Shown here piece after piece: positions 1 to 7,998 of a stretch of DNA of 27,449 nt. The notes beneath the pieces are model-generated. The model saw only the letters and a list, made by a program, of their open reading frames with translations. It searched no databases and was not told where the DNA came from. The first letter of the stretch is position 1; every line of letters starts with the position of its first letter. The stretch is taken from contig DERX01000007.1 of assembly GCA_002361875.1 (NCBI GenBank), positions 1 to 27,449 on the forward strand, given 5' to 3'. The DNA is from Ruminococcaceae bacterium UBA3329. Lineage in GTDB: Bacteria; Bacillota; Clostridia; Oscillospirales; Acutalibacteraceae. Position numbers and translations under genes: made by a program.

Positions 1-28
1 CATCTATTTTATATCATCTTTACACTGA

Positions 29-70
29 AAAGTCTTGAAATTATTAAGGTTTCAAGGCTTTTTTATTTTT
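29..70 (+). terminator. Rho-independent terminator of an upstream plus-strand gene
   Basis: Arms at 31-40 and 50-59 (AGTCTTGAAA against TTTCAAGGCT, one mismatch) are followed by a T-rich run. It would end a plus-strand gene lying before the window, which is not visible. The rest of 1-226 shows no gene or other clear signal. Confidence 0.5.
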
Positions 71-226
71 CGGCGAAATATTTTTCATAACTTTTCTAAC
101 ACTTTTTCTGACATTTGATTCTTACCGTTGATTTTTTTACACAGACGGTCAATAAAAGTATGTCTTATGTTGAGCAGATTGCTTTTGTGCAGAGCTCTCA
201 CTACACTGTCGCTCAAAAGTACAGTT

Positions 227-281
227 AAAAACAGCGTCTTTGGAACGGTACAGATTACATTTCCAAGACGCTGTTTTTTTA
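227..281 (-). terminator. Terminator closing the liv operon (bidirectional)
   Basis: Near-perfect stem: arm 231-245 pairs with arm 261-274 with one bulged base. It is flanked by AAAA on the left and seven T on the right, so it can act on both strands. It lies just after the livF stop codon and would end the livKHMGF transcript. Confidence 0.8.
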
Positions 282-292
282 TTTCCTTTTAA

Positions 293-1030
293 TCAGCCGC
301 CGAGATAAGCCTTGCGTATCTCTTCACTGGCGGCAAGCTGTTTACCTGTGCCCGTCATTACTATGCGCCCCGATTCAAGCACATATGCTCTGTCGGCTAT
401 CTGCAACGCCATTTCGGCATTTTGCTCAACAAGCAATATCGTCGTTCCCGCCTTATGCAGTTCAGCGATAATATCAAATATCTGCTCAACAAGAAGCGGT
501 GAAAGACCCATTGACGGTTCGTCAAGCATAAGCAGACTCGGATGGCTCATAAGTGCACGTCCCATTGCGAGCATTTGCTGTTCGCCGCCGGACAATGTTC
601 CCGCTATCTGCTTTTTTCTTTCATACAAACGGGGAAAACGCTCAAAAATATCATCAAGGTCAGCCTTTGACGCTTTGCCCTTACAAAAAGCACCCATTTC
701 AAGGTTTTCGAGCACGGTCATCTGCAAGAAAATGCGCCGTCCCTCGGGAACATGGGCAAGCCCCTTACTTACCATTTTATGCGGCGGCATTTTGGTAAGA
801 TCGTATGTGACCTCTTTTTCATTTCCCGTTTTATCTTTCTCGACTGCAACATATGAAATTGCACCGCTGCGAGGACGGATAAGACCTGTTATTGTGTGCA
901 AAGTAGTCGTTTTTCCTGCTCCGTTTGCGCCGATAAGCGCCACAACCTCACCCTGATGTACCTCAAAGGAAACATCTTTTATTGCATGAATTTTATCGTA
1001 ATATACGTTAATATTTTCAACTTTAAGCAT
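293..1030 (-). CDS. livF: Branched-chain amino acid ABC transporter, ATP-binding protein LivF
   Basis: One of two cytoplasmic ATPases that drive leucine/isoleucine/valine import through LivH-LivM. The 245-residue protein has Walker A GANGAGKT at about 34-41, the ABC signature LSGGEQQ at about 146-152 and Walker B LLMLDEP at about 166-172, followed by SMGLSP, which is typical of LivF. It is about ten residues longer than usual because of a charged insert at about 60-78 between Walker A and the Q-loop region. The ATG overlaps the last base of the livG stop codon (TAATG), indicating translational coupling. It is the last gene of the liv operon, followed by a strong hairpin terminator. Substrate preference within the hydrophobic amino acids cannot be read from the sequence. 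Confidence 0.95.
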   Translation of the reverse strand: MLKVENINVYYDKIHAIKDVSFEVHQGEVVALIGANGAGKTTTLHTITGLIRPRSGAISYVAVEKDKTGNEKEVTYDLTKMPPHKMVSKGLAHVPEGRRIFLQMTVLENLEMGAFCKGKASKADLDDIFERFPRLYERKKQIAGTLSGGEQQMLAMGRALMSHPSLLMLDEPSMGLSPLLVEQIFDIIAELHKAGTTILLVEQNAEMALQIADRAYVLESGRIVMTGTGKQLAASEEIRKAYLGG

Positions 1031-1881
1031 TATTCAGCACCCCTCTTTCCAAGGTACGCTTCAATAACCGTGGGGTTATGCCTGATATCATCGGCAGTAC
1101 CCTTTGCGATAACCTGACCGAAGTTAAGCACGCAGATACCCTCACAAATACCCATAACCAGCTTCATATCGTGTTCAATAAGAAGCACTGCGATTTGGAA
1201 GGTATCACGAATTTTTACGATATTTTCCATAAGCTCTGCTGTTTCCGCCGGATTCATACCTGCGGCAGGCTCGTCAAGCAGGAGAAGGCATGGATCTGTT
1301 GCAAGAGCACGCACAATCTCAAGCTTACGCTGTGCGCCGTACGGCAAATTACCTGCACGCCACGACGCAAGATGCTCCATATTAAAGATTGAAAGCAGCT
1401 CCATTGCACGCTCATGGGCAGCCTTTTCGGTTTTCCAATATGACGGCAAACGGAGTATTCCCTCAATAGTACTGTATTTTTTAGAATTATGCAGACCGAT
1501 TTTGACATTATCCTCAACAGTTAGGTTTGTGAACAGGCGGATATTTTGAAAGGTTCTCGCTATACCCATTTTGTTTATCTGCACAGTATTTTTCCCCGAT
1601 GTGTCAATTCCGTTAAGAAGAATAGTGCCGCGTGTTGGAGTATAAACCTTTGTAAGCAGATTAAATACGGTTGTCTTACCTGCACCGTTAGGGCCGATAA
1701 GTCCTGCAATTTCGGTTTTACCGATAGTAAAGTTGAAATCGTCAACGGCACGAAGTCCGCCGAAATCTATACCCAGATGATTACACTCGAGAACAGGAGT
1801 TTTTCCGATATCTCTTTCGGGGATGATGGAATGGCTGGGTACGGGAACCATTTTGCCCTTTTCAAACTTGAAGTCAGACAT
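1030..1881 (-). CDS. livG: Branched-chain amino acid ABC transporter, ATP-binding protein LivG
   Basis: The partner ATPase of LivF. From the chosen start it is 283 residues, with Walker A GPNGAGKT at about 63-70, a degenerate LivG-type signature (LPYGAQRK) and Walker B LLLLDEPAAG. The reading frame is open further upstream to 2136, but that part lies inside livM and encodes a non-homologous tail. The ATG at 1881 (MSDFKFEK) is preceded by a clear AAGGAGG, so it is taken as the start. It then overlaps the end of livM by 8 bp. About 25 residues before the ABC domain are an N-terminal extension, so an internal Met at residue 11 is a weaker alternative. Confidence 0.94.
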   Translation of the reverse strand: MSDFKFEKGKMVPVPSHSIIPERDIGKTPVLECNHLGIDFGGLRAVDDFNFTIGKTEIAGLIGPNGAGKTTVFNLLTKVYTPTRGTILLNGIDTSGKNTVQINKMGIARTFQNIRLFTNLTVEDNVKIGLHNSKKYSTIEGILRLPSYWKTEKAAHERAMELLSIFNMEHLASWRAGNLPYGAQRKLEIVRALATDPCLLLLDEPAAGMNPAETAELMENIVKIRDTFQIAVLLIEHDMKLVMGICEGICVLNFGQVIAKGTADDIRHNPTVIEAYLGKRGAE

Positions 1882-2935
1882 TTTTCTCATCCTCCTTATC
1901 CTTATTTTTGCCGGGTATGAGCCGTGAAACAAGCGCACGGATTTTTGAATTATTGGTAACAAGCATAACTGCAATAAGCACAACTGCATATATAAGCATT
2001 CTGTAATCGGAGAATTGACGCAGCCATGTTTCCGGCAGAACATACAGAACAGTTGCCGAAATAACAGAACCGAGCATATTTCCGAGCCCGCCGAGAACAA
2101 CGAACACCAATATAAGAATCGATGTGTTAAAATCAAATTTATTAGCTGTTACGGTATTTTGACCGAGTGCGTACAGCGCACCTGCGGCGCCTGCCATTGA
2201 CGCAGAAATTACAAATGCCATAAGCTTATACTTTGTAATATTGATGCCTACGCTTTCAGCCGCAATACGGTTGTCACGCAGTGCCATAATCGCTCTGCCC
2301 GAACGGCTGTTTACAAGATTGAAAATTATGATAAGGCATATCATAATAATTATAAAGCCTGAGGTAAATGTTGAAATTTTCGTAATACCCGAAATACCGT
2401 TAGGTCCGTTCAGAATCATTTTGCCGCCGCGTTCAAGTATATCTCCGTCAAGGAAACCGATGTGCATACCCGAAGCGTCCTTGCCTATATAAAGGTTTGT
2501 TACAATAGTTTTGATTATCTCGCCGAACGCAAGAGTTACTATGGCAAGATAGTCGCCTCTTAAACGAAGAACGGGAATACCGACGATAAAGCCAAAAATT
2601 GCGGCAAAAAACGCACCGACTATAACGGCAATAAGCAGGCGAACCCACTCTGACGGAACGCTGTCTTTAAGCGCAATCGCAACAGTAGCACCGCTGAAAG
2701 CGCCCACACTCATAAAGCCGGCGTGACCAAGCGACAGTTCTCCCAAAACACCTACGGTAAGGTTAAGTGATATTGCGGCAATAATATATGCGCATACAGG
2801 GACAAGCAGTCCTTTAAAGGTTGACGAAAGCGCTCCTGTTGAGGCGAGTACCGTCAGCAAAATATATGCGGCAATTACAACGCCGTAGGTTATAAAGCTT
2901 TGACGGGTATTTTTACTGATTTTTCTTTTTCCCAT
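1874..2935 (-). CDS. livM: Branched-chain amino acid ABC transporter permease LivM
   Basis: Membrane permease of the liv importer, forming the pore with LivH. The 353-residue protein has about nine hydrophobic segments and the LivM landmarks NLTVGVLGELSLGHAGF (about 60-76) and GIPVLRLRGDYLAIVTLAFGE in the EAA-type loop that contacts the ATPases. The longest frame starts at a GTG (2944), but that GTG is part of the Shine-Dalgarno GAGGTG. The ATG at 2935 lies six bases after it and is the better start (MGKRKISKN). The livH stop TGA is embedded in the same TGAGGTG, so the two genes are tightly coupled. The 3' end overlaps livG. Confidence 0.94.
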   Translation of the reverse strand: MGKRKISKNTRQSFITYGVVIAAYILLTVLASTGALSSTFKGLLVPVCAYIIAAISLNLTVGVLGELSLGHAGFMSVGAFSGATVAIALKDSVPSEWVRLLIAVIVGAFFAAIFGFIVGIPVLRLRGDYLAIVTLAFGEIIKTIVTNLYIGKDASGMHIGFLDGDILERGGKMILNGPNGISGITKISTFTSGFIIIMICLIIIFNLVNSRSGRAIMALRDNRIAAESVGINITKYKLMAFVISASMAGAAGALYALGQNTVTANKFDFNTSILILVFVVLGGLGNMLGSVISATVLYVLPETWLRQFSDYRMLIYAVVLIAVMLVTNNSKIRALVSRLIPGKNKDKEDEKNV

Positions 2936-2945
2936 ATCCGCCACC

Positions 2946-3827
2946 TCACACCTTTTCGCTGACTTTTTTGCCCAAAAGGCCTGTGGGCTTTACAAGCAGA
3001 ACTATTATCAACACAAGGAACACGATTGCGTTTGCAAGAGCTGTTGACAGATAAGCGCTTGAGAATATCTCAATAATACCCAAAAGTATACCGCCGAGAA
3101 ACGCACCGGGAATTGAGCCGATACCGCCGAACACCGCCGCAGTAAATGCCTTAATACCCGGCATTGACCCTGTTGTGGGAACAAGTCTTGGGTAAGATGC
3201 GCAAAGCAAAACACCTGCAACGGCGGCAAGAGCCGAGCCAATTGCAAAGGTAATGGATATAGTGCGGTTCACATTTATACCCATAAGCTGTGCCGCACCC
3301 TTATCCTCCGAGCATGCACGCATAGCTTTACCCGTTTTGGTTTTGCTCGTAAACAGCATAAGCCCCACCATTATAATTATACAGGCGGCAATAGTTACTA
3401 TTGTTTTGTAGGGTATCAATAAATCTCCGCCGAAAAGCTTTATTCCGCCGTTTCCGAACAGTGCAGGGAAAATCTTCGGATTAGATGTCCAAAGCAGCTG
3501 TGCGGCGTTCTGCAAAAAGTAACTGACGCCGATAGCGGTAATAAGCACTGCAAGGGATGTTACCTGACGCAAGGGCTTATACGCAAGACGTTCAATGATA
3601 ACACCGAGCAAGGTACAAACAACTATTGCAACTATTATTCCTATCAACGGATTAAACCCGTATTCCGTAACCATAAAGAAACAAGCATACGCCCCGATCA
3701 TTATTACATCGCCGTGTGCAAAGTTCAGCATTTTTGCAATACCGTACACCATAGTGTAACCCAACGCTATTATGGCGTATACACTGCCGAGGCTGATACC
3801 GTTTATCAGATTGTTTAATAATGACAA
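2946..3827 (-). CDS. livH: Branched-chain amino acid ABC transporter permease LivH
   Basis: Membrane permease of the liv importer. It has about eight hydrophobic segments and starts with the family hallmark LINGISLGSVYAIIALGYTM, followed by MLNFAHGDV. The open frame begins at GTG 3836, but that codon is inside the Shine-Dalgarno GAGGTG. The TTG at 3827, six bases downstream, gives 293 residues beginning (M)SLLNNLING, matching the usual LivH start, and is preferred. The gene sits about 110 bp after livK. A hairpin with a T-run between them probably lowers permease and ATPase expression relative to the binding protein. Confidence 0.93.
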   Translation of the reverse strand: MSLLNNLINGISLGSVYAIIALGYTMVYGIAKMLNFAHGDVIMIGAYACFFMVTEYGFNPLIGIIVAIVVCTLLGVIIERLAYKPLRQVTSLAVLITAIGVSYFLQNAAQLLWTSNPKIFPALFGNGGIKLFGGDLLIPYKTIVTIAACIIIMVGLMLFTSKTKTGKAMRACSEDKGAAQLMGINVNRTISITFAIGSALAAVAGVLLCASYPRLVPTTGSMPGIKAFTAAVFGGIGSIPGAFLGGILLGIIEIFSSAYLSTALANAIVFLVLIIVLLVKPTGLLGKKVSEKV

Positions 3828-3870
3828 ATACAACACCTCAAATCCGAATTTTTAAAAAAACTACCGTATT

Positions 3871-3914
3871 ATAAAAAAGCAACACGAGGGCTGACGCTGT
3901 AAGCGACAGCCCTC
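3871..3914 (-). terminator. Intra-operon terminator/attenuator between livK and livH
   Basis: Arms GAGGGCTG-A-CGCT (from 3886) and AGCG-A-CAGCCCTC (to 3914) form a long stem. Read on the minus strand it is followed within a few bases by six T (3873-3878). It lies after the livK stop codon and before livH, a usual place for partial termination in binding-protein-dependent operons. Confidence 0.75.
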
Positions 3915-3945
3915 ATTGACTGTAACAAATAATTATCTGTTAAGC

Positions 3946-5157
3946 TTAGTCCAGGCCGACATAAGCGCCGTTTTTAATAATCATACCCTTGGGATATTTT
4001 GAAACAGCACCTGTTGCATCCCAGCTCATGCTCTCGCCTGTAAGTCCGTCAAGCTTAAAGCTGTCAGCAGTAATCTTCTTTACAAGTATATCGCAAATGT
4101 CAGATGCAGAGGTCTTTGAATCAACGCTCTCATCCTTAAGCATATTGTAGATTGCATAAATGCAGTCGTATGCGTCTGCCGCAAACTGGTTAGGAGTTTC
4201 ACCAAACTTCTCTTTGTATGTTGCAACAAATTTCTTAATGCTCTCGTCTTCAGAGTCAGCATTAAAGGGAGTGAGGAGCATTACGCCTTCGGCAAGCTTT
4301 GTGTCAAAGCCGTCAAGAGTAAGAATACCGTCCATACCGTCAACTCCGAAATACTTGGGGGTGTAACCTGCATTATTTGCCTGAGTGAAAATCATAGCGG
4401 CTGCTTCATAATACATCGGAAGGAAAACAAGGTCTGCGCCCTTATCCTTAGCGTCTGCAATCTGTACAGAGAAGTCAGTAGATGTGTCATCCGTAAATGT
4501 AGTAACCGATACAACATTAAGTCCAAGCTCTTTGGCTTTAGGTGCAAAGCTGTTGTATATGCCGGTAGAATATACATCATCGTTCTTGTAGATAACTGCG
4601 ATTTTCTCGCCCAATTTCTTATCGAAAATGTACTGTGCGGAAGCAGCGCCCTGGTTGGGGTCAACAAAGCACATCTGGAAAACATTGTTCTTACGGTCAA
4701 TCTCTACCGAACCTGTAAGGGGGTTCTCAACACCGCCGAGAACATCCGTAGCAGAAGCAGAGGGTGTAAGGAAGAAAATGTTGTCGCTGTTTGATTCAGC
4801 AGATGTAGCAACTGCCGGTTTAGAGGTTACAGAACCGAGGAATATCTGCATGCCCCAGTCTTTAAGTGTATTATAAGCTGTAACAGTCTTTTCAGCGTCA
4901 TTTACATCGTCCTGATAGTTAAGCTCAAATTTAATTCCGCCGAGAGCGTTAATCTCATCAACAGCAATCTGTGCGCCGTTTTTAGCGGCATTGCCGTAAA
5001 TTGCAGCTCCGCCTGTAAGAGGACCTGTACCGCCGATTTTAATTGTTTTTGTATTGGTGTTGGTGTCGGTGCTGCCGTCCTTATCGGTATTGCCGCATGC
5101 AGTAAAGCAAGTCACAACTAAAAGAACCGCAAGCACAAGTGAAATAATCTTTTTCAT
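3946..5157 (-). CDS. livK: Branched-chain amino acid ABC transporter substrate-binding lipoprotein
   Basis: Extracellular binding protein that captures branched-chain (or related) amino acids for LivHMGF. The 403-residue protein has a lipoprotein signal peptide: KK, a hydrophobic core, then a lipobox with Cys21 (CFTAC). A polar linker rich in Thr/Asn/Asp follows, which suits anchoring to a Gram-positive membrane. The mature part is a type I periplasmic-binding fold of the Leu/Ile/Val family (starting KIGGTGPLTGGAAIYG, with the later GADLVFLPMYYEAAAMI and FAADAYDCIYAIY segments). It is the first gene of the operon. A good promoter lies about 130 bp upstream. Exact ligand specificity is not visible. 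Confidence 0.93.
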   Translation of the reverse strand: MKKIISLVLAVLLVVTCFTACGNTDKDGSTDTNTNTKTIKIGGTGPLTGGAAIYGNAAKNGAQIAVDEINALGGIKFELNYQDDVNDAEKTVTAYNTLKDWGMQIFLGSVTSKPAVATSAESNSDNIFFLTPSASATDVLGGVENPLTGSVEIDRKNNVFQMCFVDPNQGAASAQYIFDKKLGEKIAVIYKNDDVYSTGIYNSFAPKAKELGLNVVSVTTFTDDTSTDFSVQIADAKDKGADLVFLPMYYEAAAMIFTQANNAGYTPKYFGVDGMDGILTLDGFDTKLAEGVMLLTPFNADSEDESIKKFVATYKEKFGETPNQFAADAYDCIYAIYNMLKDESVDSKTSASDICDILVKKITADSFKLDGLTGESMSWDATGAVSKYPKGMIIKNGAYVGLD

Positions 5158-5295
5158 AAGTTTTGACTACCTTTCTAAAGACCCGCCTCAAAGGTGAGTT
5201 CCCTGTAATTTTTCGACCCGTCAGGTCATATTTCCGATACATTTTATGCATACCTTTTTAAGATACATCAATATAATATCGGATTATTGTTAATA

Positions 5296-5324
5296 ATTAT
5301 ACAAACCTTATTCACATAATGCAA
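5296..5324 (-). promoter_or_regulatory. Probable sigma-A promoter of the liv operon
   Basis: On the minus strand TTGCAT (5324-5319) and TATAAT (5301-5296) are separated by exactly 17 bp. Transcription would start near 5289, giving a leader of about 130 nt before livK. That leader has only short hairpin potential (GACC/GGTC near 5215-5230) and no recognisable riboswitch or T-box. The rest of 5158-5459 is AT-rich with nothing else evident. Confidence 0.6.
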
Positions 5325-5459
5325 TAGTTATATTTCACAAATTTTGGAAAGTATTAAAGCCGGTAATAGAAATTTTATATAATCTTCTTTTTGCGGTAAT
5401 ATGTGATAACATTAAGCACTGCCGTTAAAATATAAAGACATCAAAACGGGATTTTGCAA

Positions 5460-5734
5460 AAGCTGAGGGGAATCGAACCCAATATGCCGTAAATACAGCT
5501 CTTTGGCGTGCTTTTGCCCTTTCAACCTTGATTTGCGTCAGCAAACCTGCGGTTTCAAAAGCAAAATCACATCCAAATATCAAGCAATTACGGTGCGAGA
5601 AGTTTTAATTGAGCAAATTTTTGTCTGAACAAGGCATAAATTTGTAGGAATACTGTCGTATTTCAAAAATTTTAACGAAGTTCAGGCGGAAATGTGCCGA
5701 TTAAAACCATATCGTGTTCGATTCCCCTCAGCTT
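5460..5734. repeat. 275-bp non-coding element with perfect 19-bp terminal inverted repeats
   Basis: The left end 5460-5478 reads AAGCTGAGGGGAATCGAAC and the right end 5716-5734 is its exact reverse complement. Inside are more paired segments: CTTGAT/ATCAAG (5527-5532 with 5579-5584) enclosing TTTGC/GCAAA (5532-5536 with 5541-5545), and an 8-bp stem with one G-T pair (5623-5630 with 5680-5687) enclosing GAATAC/GTATTT. No convincing reading frame lies within it. No target-site duplication is obvious. The design fits a MITE-like dispersed repeat or a structured non-coding RNA; the sequence alone does not decide. The right end contains the stop codon of the XRE gene. Confidence 0.65.
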
Positions 5735-6210
5735 AAGACAGAGAATAAAAATGCAGATGCGAGCAAAACGGCGGCAGAAACCCATGCACACACAATGCCG
5801 AAATTCTTTTTTACGGCAATGAATACGATACCGTATATGATTAAACACACTCCGATTGCTAAAAGTATCGGAGACAGAATAAGTCCTAATACGAAAGCAA
5901 AAAGTCCCGCTCCGAAAAGTATAAATCCGACTGTTTGCTTTGAATTTCTCTGCTTTTCACGAATAATATAATTTGTTTGCGGTTCTGTATTTTTCATTGT
6001 GTTTTCGGGTATAGAATCAGACCCGACAAGCTCGTCCAGAGTAATATTAAACAGCTTGCTCATCATAATAAGCTTGTCAAGCTCGGGAACGCTTGCGCCT
6101 GTTTCCCATTTTGAAACGGACTGTCTTGAAACCTCCAGCTTTTCCGCCAAATCGCCCTGCGACATTTTATTTTGCCCTCTTAATAATGTAATTTTTTCGC
6201 CCAATGTCAT
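5728..6210 (-). CDS. XRE-family transcriptional regulator with membrane-spanning C-terminus
   Basis: The 160-residue protein has a Cro/CI-type helix-turn-helix at about 1-62 (GEKITLLRGQNKMSQGDLAE, then VSRQSVSKWETG, the recognition-helix signature). A short polar linker follows, then three hydrophobic helices at about 93-112, 113-132 and 138-158, so the DNA-binding domain would be tethered to the membrane. The frame is open upstream to 6327, but ATG 6210 has AAAGGGG seven bases before it and begins at the domain boundary. It is divergent from the EEP-fold gene, and a 15-bp palindrome lies between them. The last codons and the TGA stop lie within the terminal repeat of the adjacent 275-bp element. 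The target and signal are unknown. Confidence 0.85.
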   Translation of the reverse strand: MTLGEKITLLRGQNKMSQGDLAEKLEVSRQSVSKWETGASVPELDKLIMMSKLFNITLDELVGSDSIPENTMKNTEPQTNYIIREKQRNSKQTVGFILFGAGLFAFVLGLILSPILLAIGVCLIIYGIVFIAVKKNFGIVCAWVSAAVLLASAFLFSVLS

Positions 6211-6283
6211 ATTACTGTCCCCTTTCAACAACATTATTGCACAACCGCTCCGCAAAATCAACCAAGTAAAGCCTGCAAGTTTA

Positions 6284-6298
6284 GCAACTGACAGTTGC
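6284..6298. promoter_or_regulatory. Perfect palindrome, possible operator of the XRE regulator
   Basis: GCAACTG-A-CAGTTGC is an exact inverted repeat in the divergent intergenic region, 24 bp before the -35 box of the plus-strand promoter and 74 bp before the XRE start codon. The position suits an autoregulatory operator; binding is inferred. Confidence 0.4.
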
Positions 6299-6321
6299 AC
6301 ATGTAAAAAATGATGAAAATA

Positions 6322-6350
6322 TTGCAATCGTTTTTTATCTCCTATATAAT
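6322..6350 (+). promoter_or_regulatory. Probable sigma-A promoter of the EEP-fold gene
   Basis: TTGCAA (6322-6327) and TATAAT (6345-6350) are spaced by 17 bp. Transcription would begin near 6357, just before the GGGAG ribosome-binding site at 6372. Confidence 0.65.
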
Positions 6351-6384
6351 AAAAGCGTATTAAATTTCGTTGGGAGATTTAGAT

Positions 6385-7323
6385 ATGAAAAAGAAAAAGA
6401 TATTTAAGATAATTGCCGTCACGCTTTGCGCAGCTGTTGCCGCCGCACCGCTAGTCGGCGCAGGAGTTTACTATGCACGGGGTATTCTCGGTAAAGGCGA
6501 AACGCCGAAAGAGTTTCGTGAGAGCATAAGAAATGACGCATCTTTGGCAAATGACGCAGAAATTCGCATAATGTCCGCTAATTTGCTTGTCGGCTACAAA
6601 AGCTGGGGCGGCAGGGAAGTAAAACCCAGAGCTAAAATGTTCTGCGAGGTTTTGGACACATATAAGCCTGATGTAATCGGACTTCAGGAGGTTTGCGACG
6701 GCTGGTTTGCAGCACTTCGCAATATGCCCGACGGGTACAAAATTATTACTCCCCTTGCGACGGGCGTTTTTGTGAATATGACGGCACTTGCCTATAACAG
6801 CAACACTTTAGAGCTTATTGAAAACGGCAAAATTGTATTTAATGAGGGCAATAATCCTCGCCTTCGGCGTGTTGTTTGGGGACTTTTTGAGGTTAAGACA
6901 ACAGGTAAACGCTTTGTTGCGACCTCCACTCATTTTGATTTAATGTCCTCGGACGGTGACAGCGAAAAGAAAGCAATTATGCAGTCCGAAGCGGACAAAT
7001 TCATTAAGCTTTCCAATGAACTTCGTGAAAAGTATTCAGTCCCCGTGATTTCTACGGGAGATTACAATGCAATGGAGCGAACTCCCGAAACACGCCCCGT
7101 TGATGCACCCGAAATATACGAATACCTTACAGATACATTTACAGACTGTAAATTTGCTGCCGAAAACCGCAAATGCGGCAATGCATGGGCTTTGGAGCAA
7201 CCTGTTTATGACCATATTTTCCTTAACGGCGAGGCAAAGGTCAAAAACTACGAGCTGTTAAGCGGCGATTATTTAAGCACCATGTCCGACCACTACCCGA
7301 TTTACGCTGATATCGAGTTGTAA
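6385..7323 (+). CDS. Membrane-anchored endonuclease/exonuclease/phosphatase-family protein
   Basis: A 312-residue protein of the EEP (DNase I / sphingomyelinase / inositol phosphatase) fold. It has a Lys-rich start and one hydrophobic segment at about 7-31, an export signal or N-terminal anchor, so the catalytic domain should be outside the membrane. EEP motifs are in order: SANLL at 64-68, the metal-binding LQE at 100-102, STHFDL (His183), TGDYNA (Asp226, Asn228), YDHIF at 275-279 and the closing SDH at 301-303. ATG 6385 is preceded by GGGAG; the in-frame TTG at 6370 is less likely. Substrate (nucleic acid, phospholipid or phosphosugar) cannot be decided. The acetyltransferase follows 56 bp later and may be cotranscribed. 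Confidence 0.85.
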   Translation: MKKKKIFKIIAVTLCAAVAAAPLVGAGVYYARGILGKGETPKEFRESIRNDASLANDAEIRIMSANLLVGYKSWGGREVKPRAKMFCEVLDTYKPDVIGLQEVCDGWFAALRNMPDGYKIITPLATGVFVNMTALAYNSNTLELIENGKIVFNEGNNPRLRRVVWGLFEVKTTGKRFVATSTHFDLMSSDGDSEKKAIMQSEADKFIKLSNELREKYSVPVISTGDYNAMERTPETRPVDAPEIYEYLTDTFTDCKFAAENRKCGNAWALEQPVYDHIFLNGEAKVKNYELLSGDYLSTMSDHYPIYADIEL

Positions 7324-7379
7324 AGTCAATCGCCTTTACACGCTTTCACGAATACAAAATACATATACGAGGTGCAATT

Positions 7380-7973
7380 ATGAGCGAAAGACCCGAAGTG
7401 CCGATAAATTGCTTTTTTCAAGGATGCTACAATCCCGCTTTTGAGGCTGAAATTGAGAAGTGCAAGGATAAATGCTATGCCTACAATCAGTTAAACCCAA
7501 ACGACAGGGAGTCACAGCAAAAAATTCTTAAAGAGCTTTTAGGCAAAATGAATGAGAATACAATAATCACACCGCCGTTTTGGTGCGATTACGGCTACAA
7601 TATTTCAGTCGGCGATTACTTTTATTCAAACCACAATTTAATTATAACTGACGGGGCAAAGGTCACCTTCGGCGACAATGTTTTTATTGCACCGAACTGC
7701 TGTTTTACAACGGCGGAGCACGCTCTTGACCCCGAAATGAGAAAAGCAGGAATTGAAATTGCAAAGCCCATAACCGTAGGCAGCAATGTTTGGATTGGCG
7801 CCGGCTCAACTGTTCTTGCAGGTGCTGTTATCGGAGATAACACGGTTATAGGCGCAGGCAGTGTTGTTAAGGGCGAAATTCCCGCAAATGTAATTGCGGT
7901 TGGTGTTCCCTGTAAGGTTCTCCGCCCGATAACAGAGGCGGACAAAACCCGTTATCCGATGTTCCAAGCGTAA
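7380..7973 (+). CDS. Sugar O-acetyltransferase (maltose/galactoside acetyltransferase type)
   Basis: Cytoplasmic left-handed beta-helix acyltransferase that would move acetyl from acetyl-CoA to a sugar hydroxyl. The 197-residue protein has an N-terminal helical cap (about 1-60, with the family segment CYAYNQLNPNDR), then hexapeptide repeats (ISVGDYFYSNHN, VTFGDNVFIAPN, ITVGSNVWIGAGS, VIGDNTVIGAGS). The catalytic His is at about 114 in TTAEHALDPEMR. The length matches the Maa/LacA family. The start ATG follows GAGGTG by five bases. The true acceptor sugar is unknown; such enzymes are often assigned to detoxification of non-metabolised sugars. Confidence 0.88.
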   Translation: MSERPEVPINCFFQGCYNPAFEAEIEKCKDKCYAYNQLNPNDRESQQKILKELLGKMNENTIITPPFWCDYGYNISVGDYFYSNHNLIITDGAKVTFGDNVFIAPNCCFTTAEHALDPEMRKAGIEIAKPITVGSNVWIGAGSTVLAGAVIGDNTVIGAGSVVKGEIPANVIAVGVPCKVLRPITEADKTRYPMFQA

Positions 7974-7998
7974 TAAATGAGGTTGCGCAAACAAATGG

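Noticed and set aside
312..956. Long plus-strand frame opposite livF
   Set aside because: It is antisense to a gene with intact ABC motifs, has no ribosome-binding site and shows no recognisable domain; it is a frame shadow.
1882..2136. N-terminal extension of LivG in the open frame
   Set aside because: It lies within livM, has no homology to LivG, and a strong AAGGAGG precedes the downstream ATG at 1881.
5158..5295. T-box or amino-acid riboswitch in the livK leader
   Set aside because: No T-box sequence, no specifier-loop structure and no terminator/antiterminator pair could be found before livK.
5700..5740. tRNA-like T-arm (GTTCGATTCCCCTCAGC) suggesting a tRNA gene
   Set aside because: No acceptor, D or anticodon arms can be built on either strand, and the segment is simply the terminal inverted repeat seen at both ends of the element.
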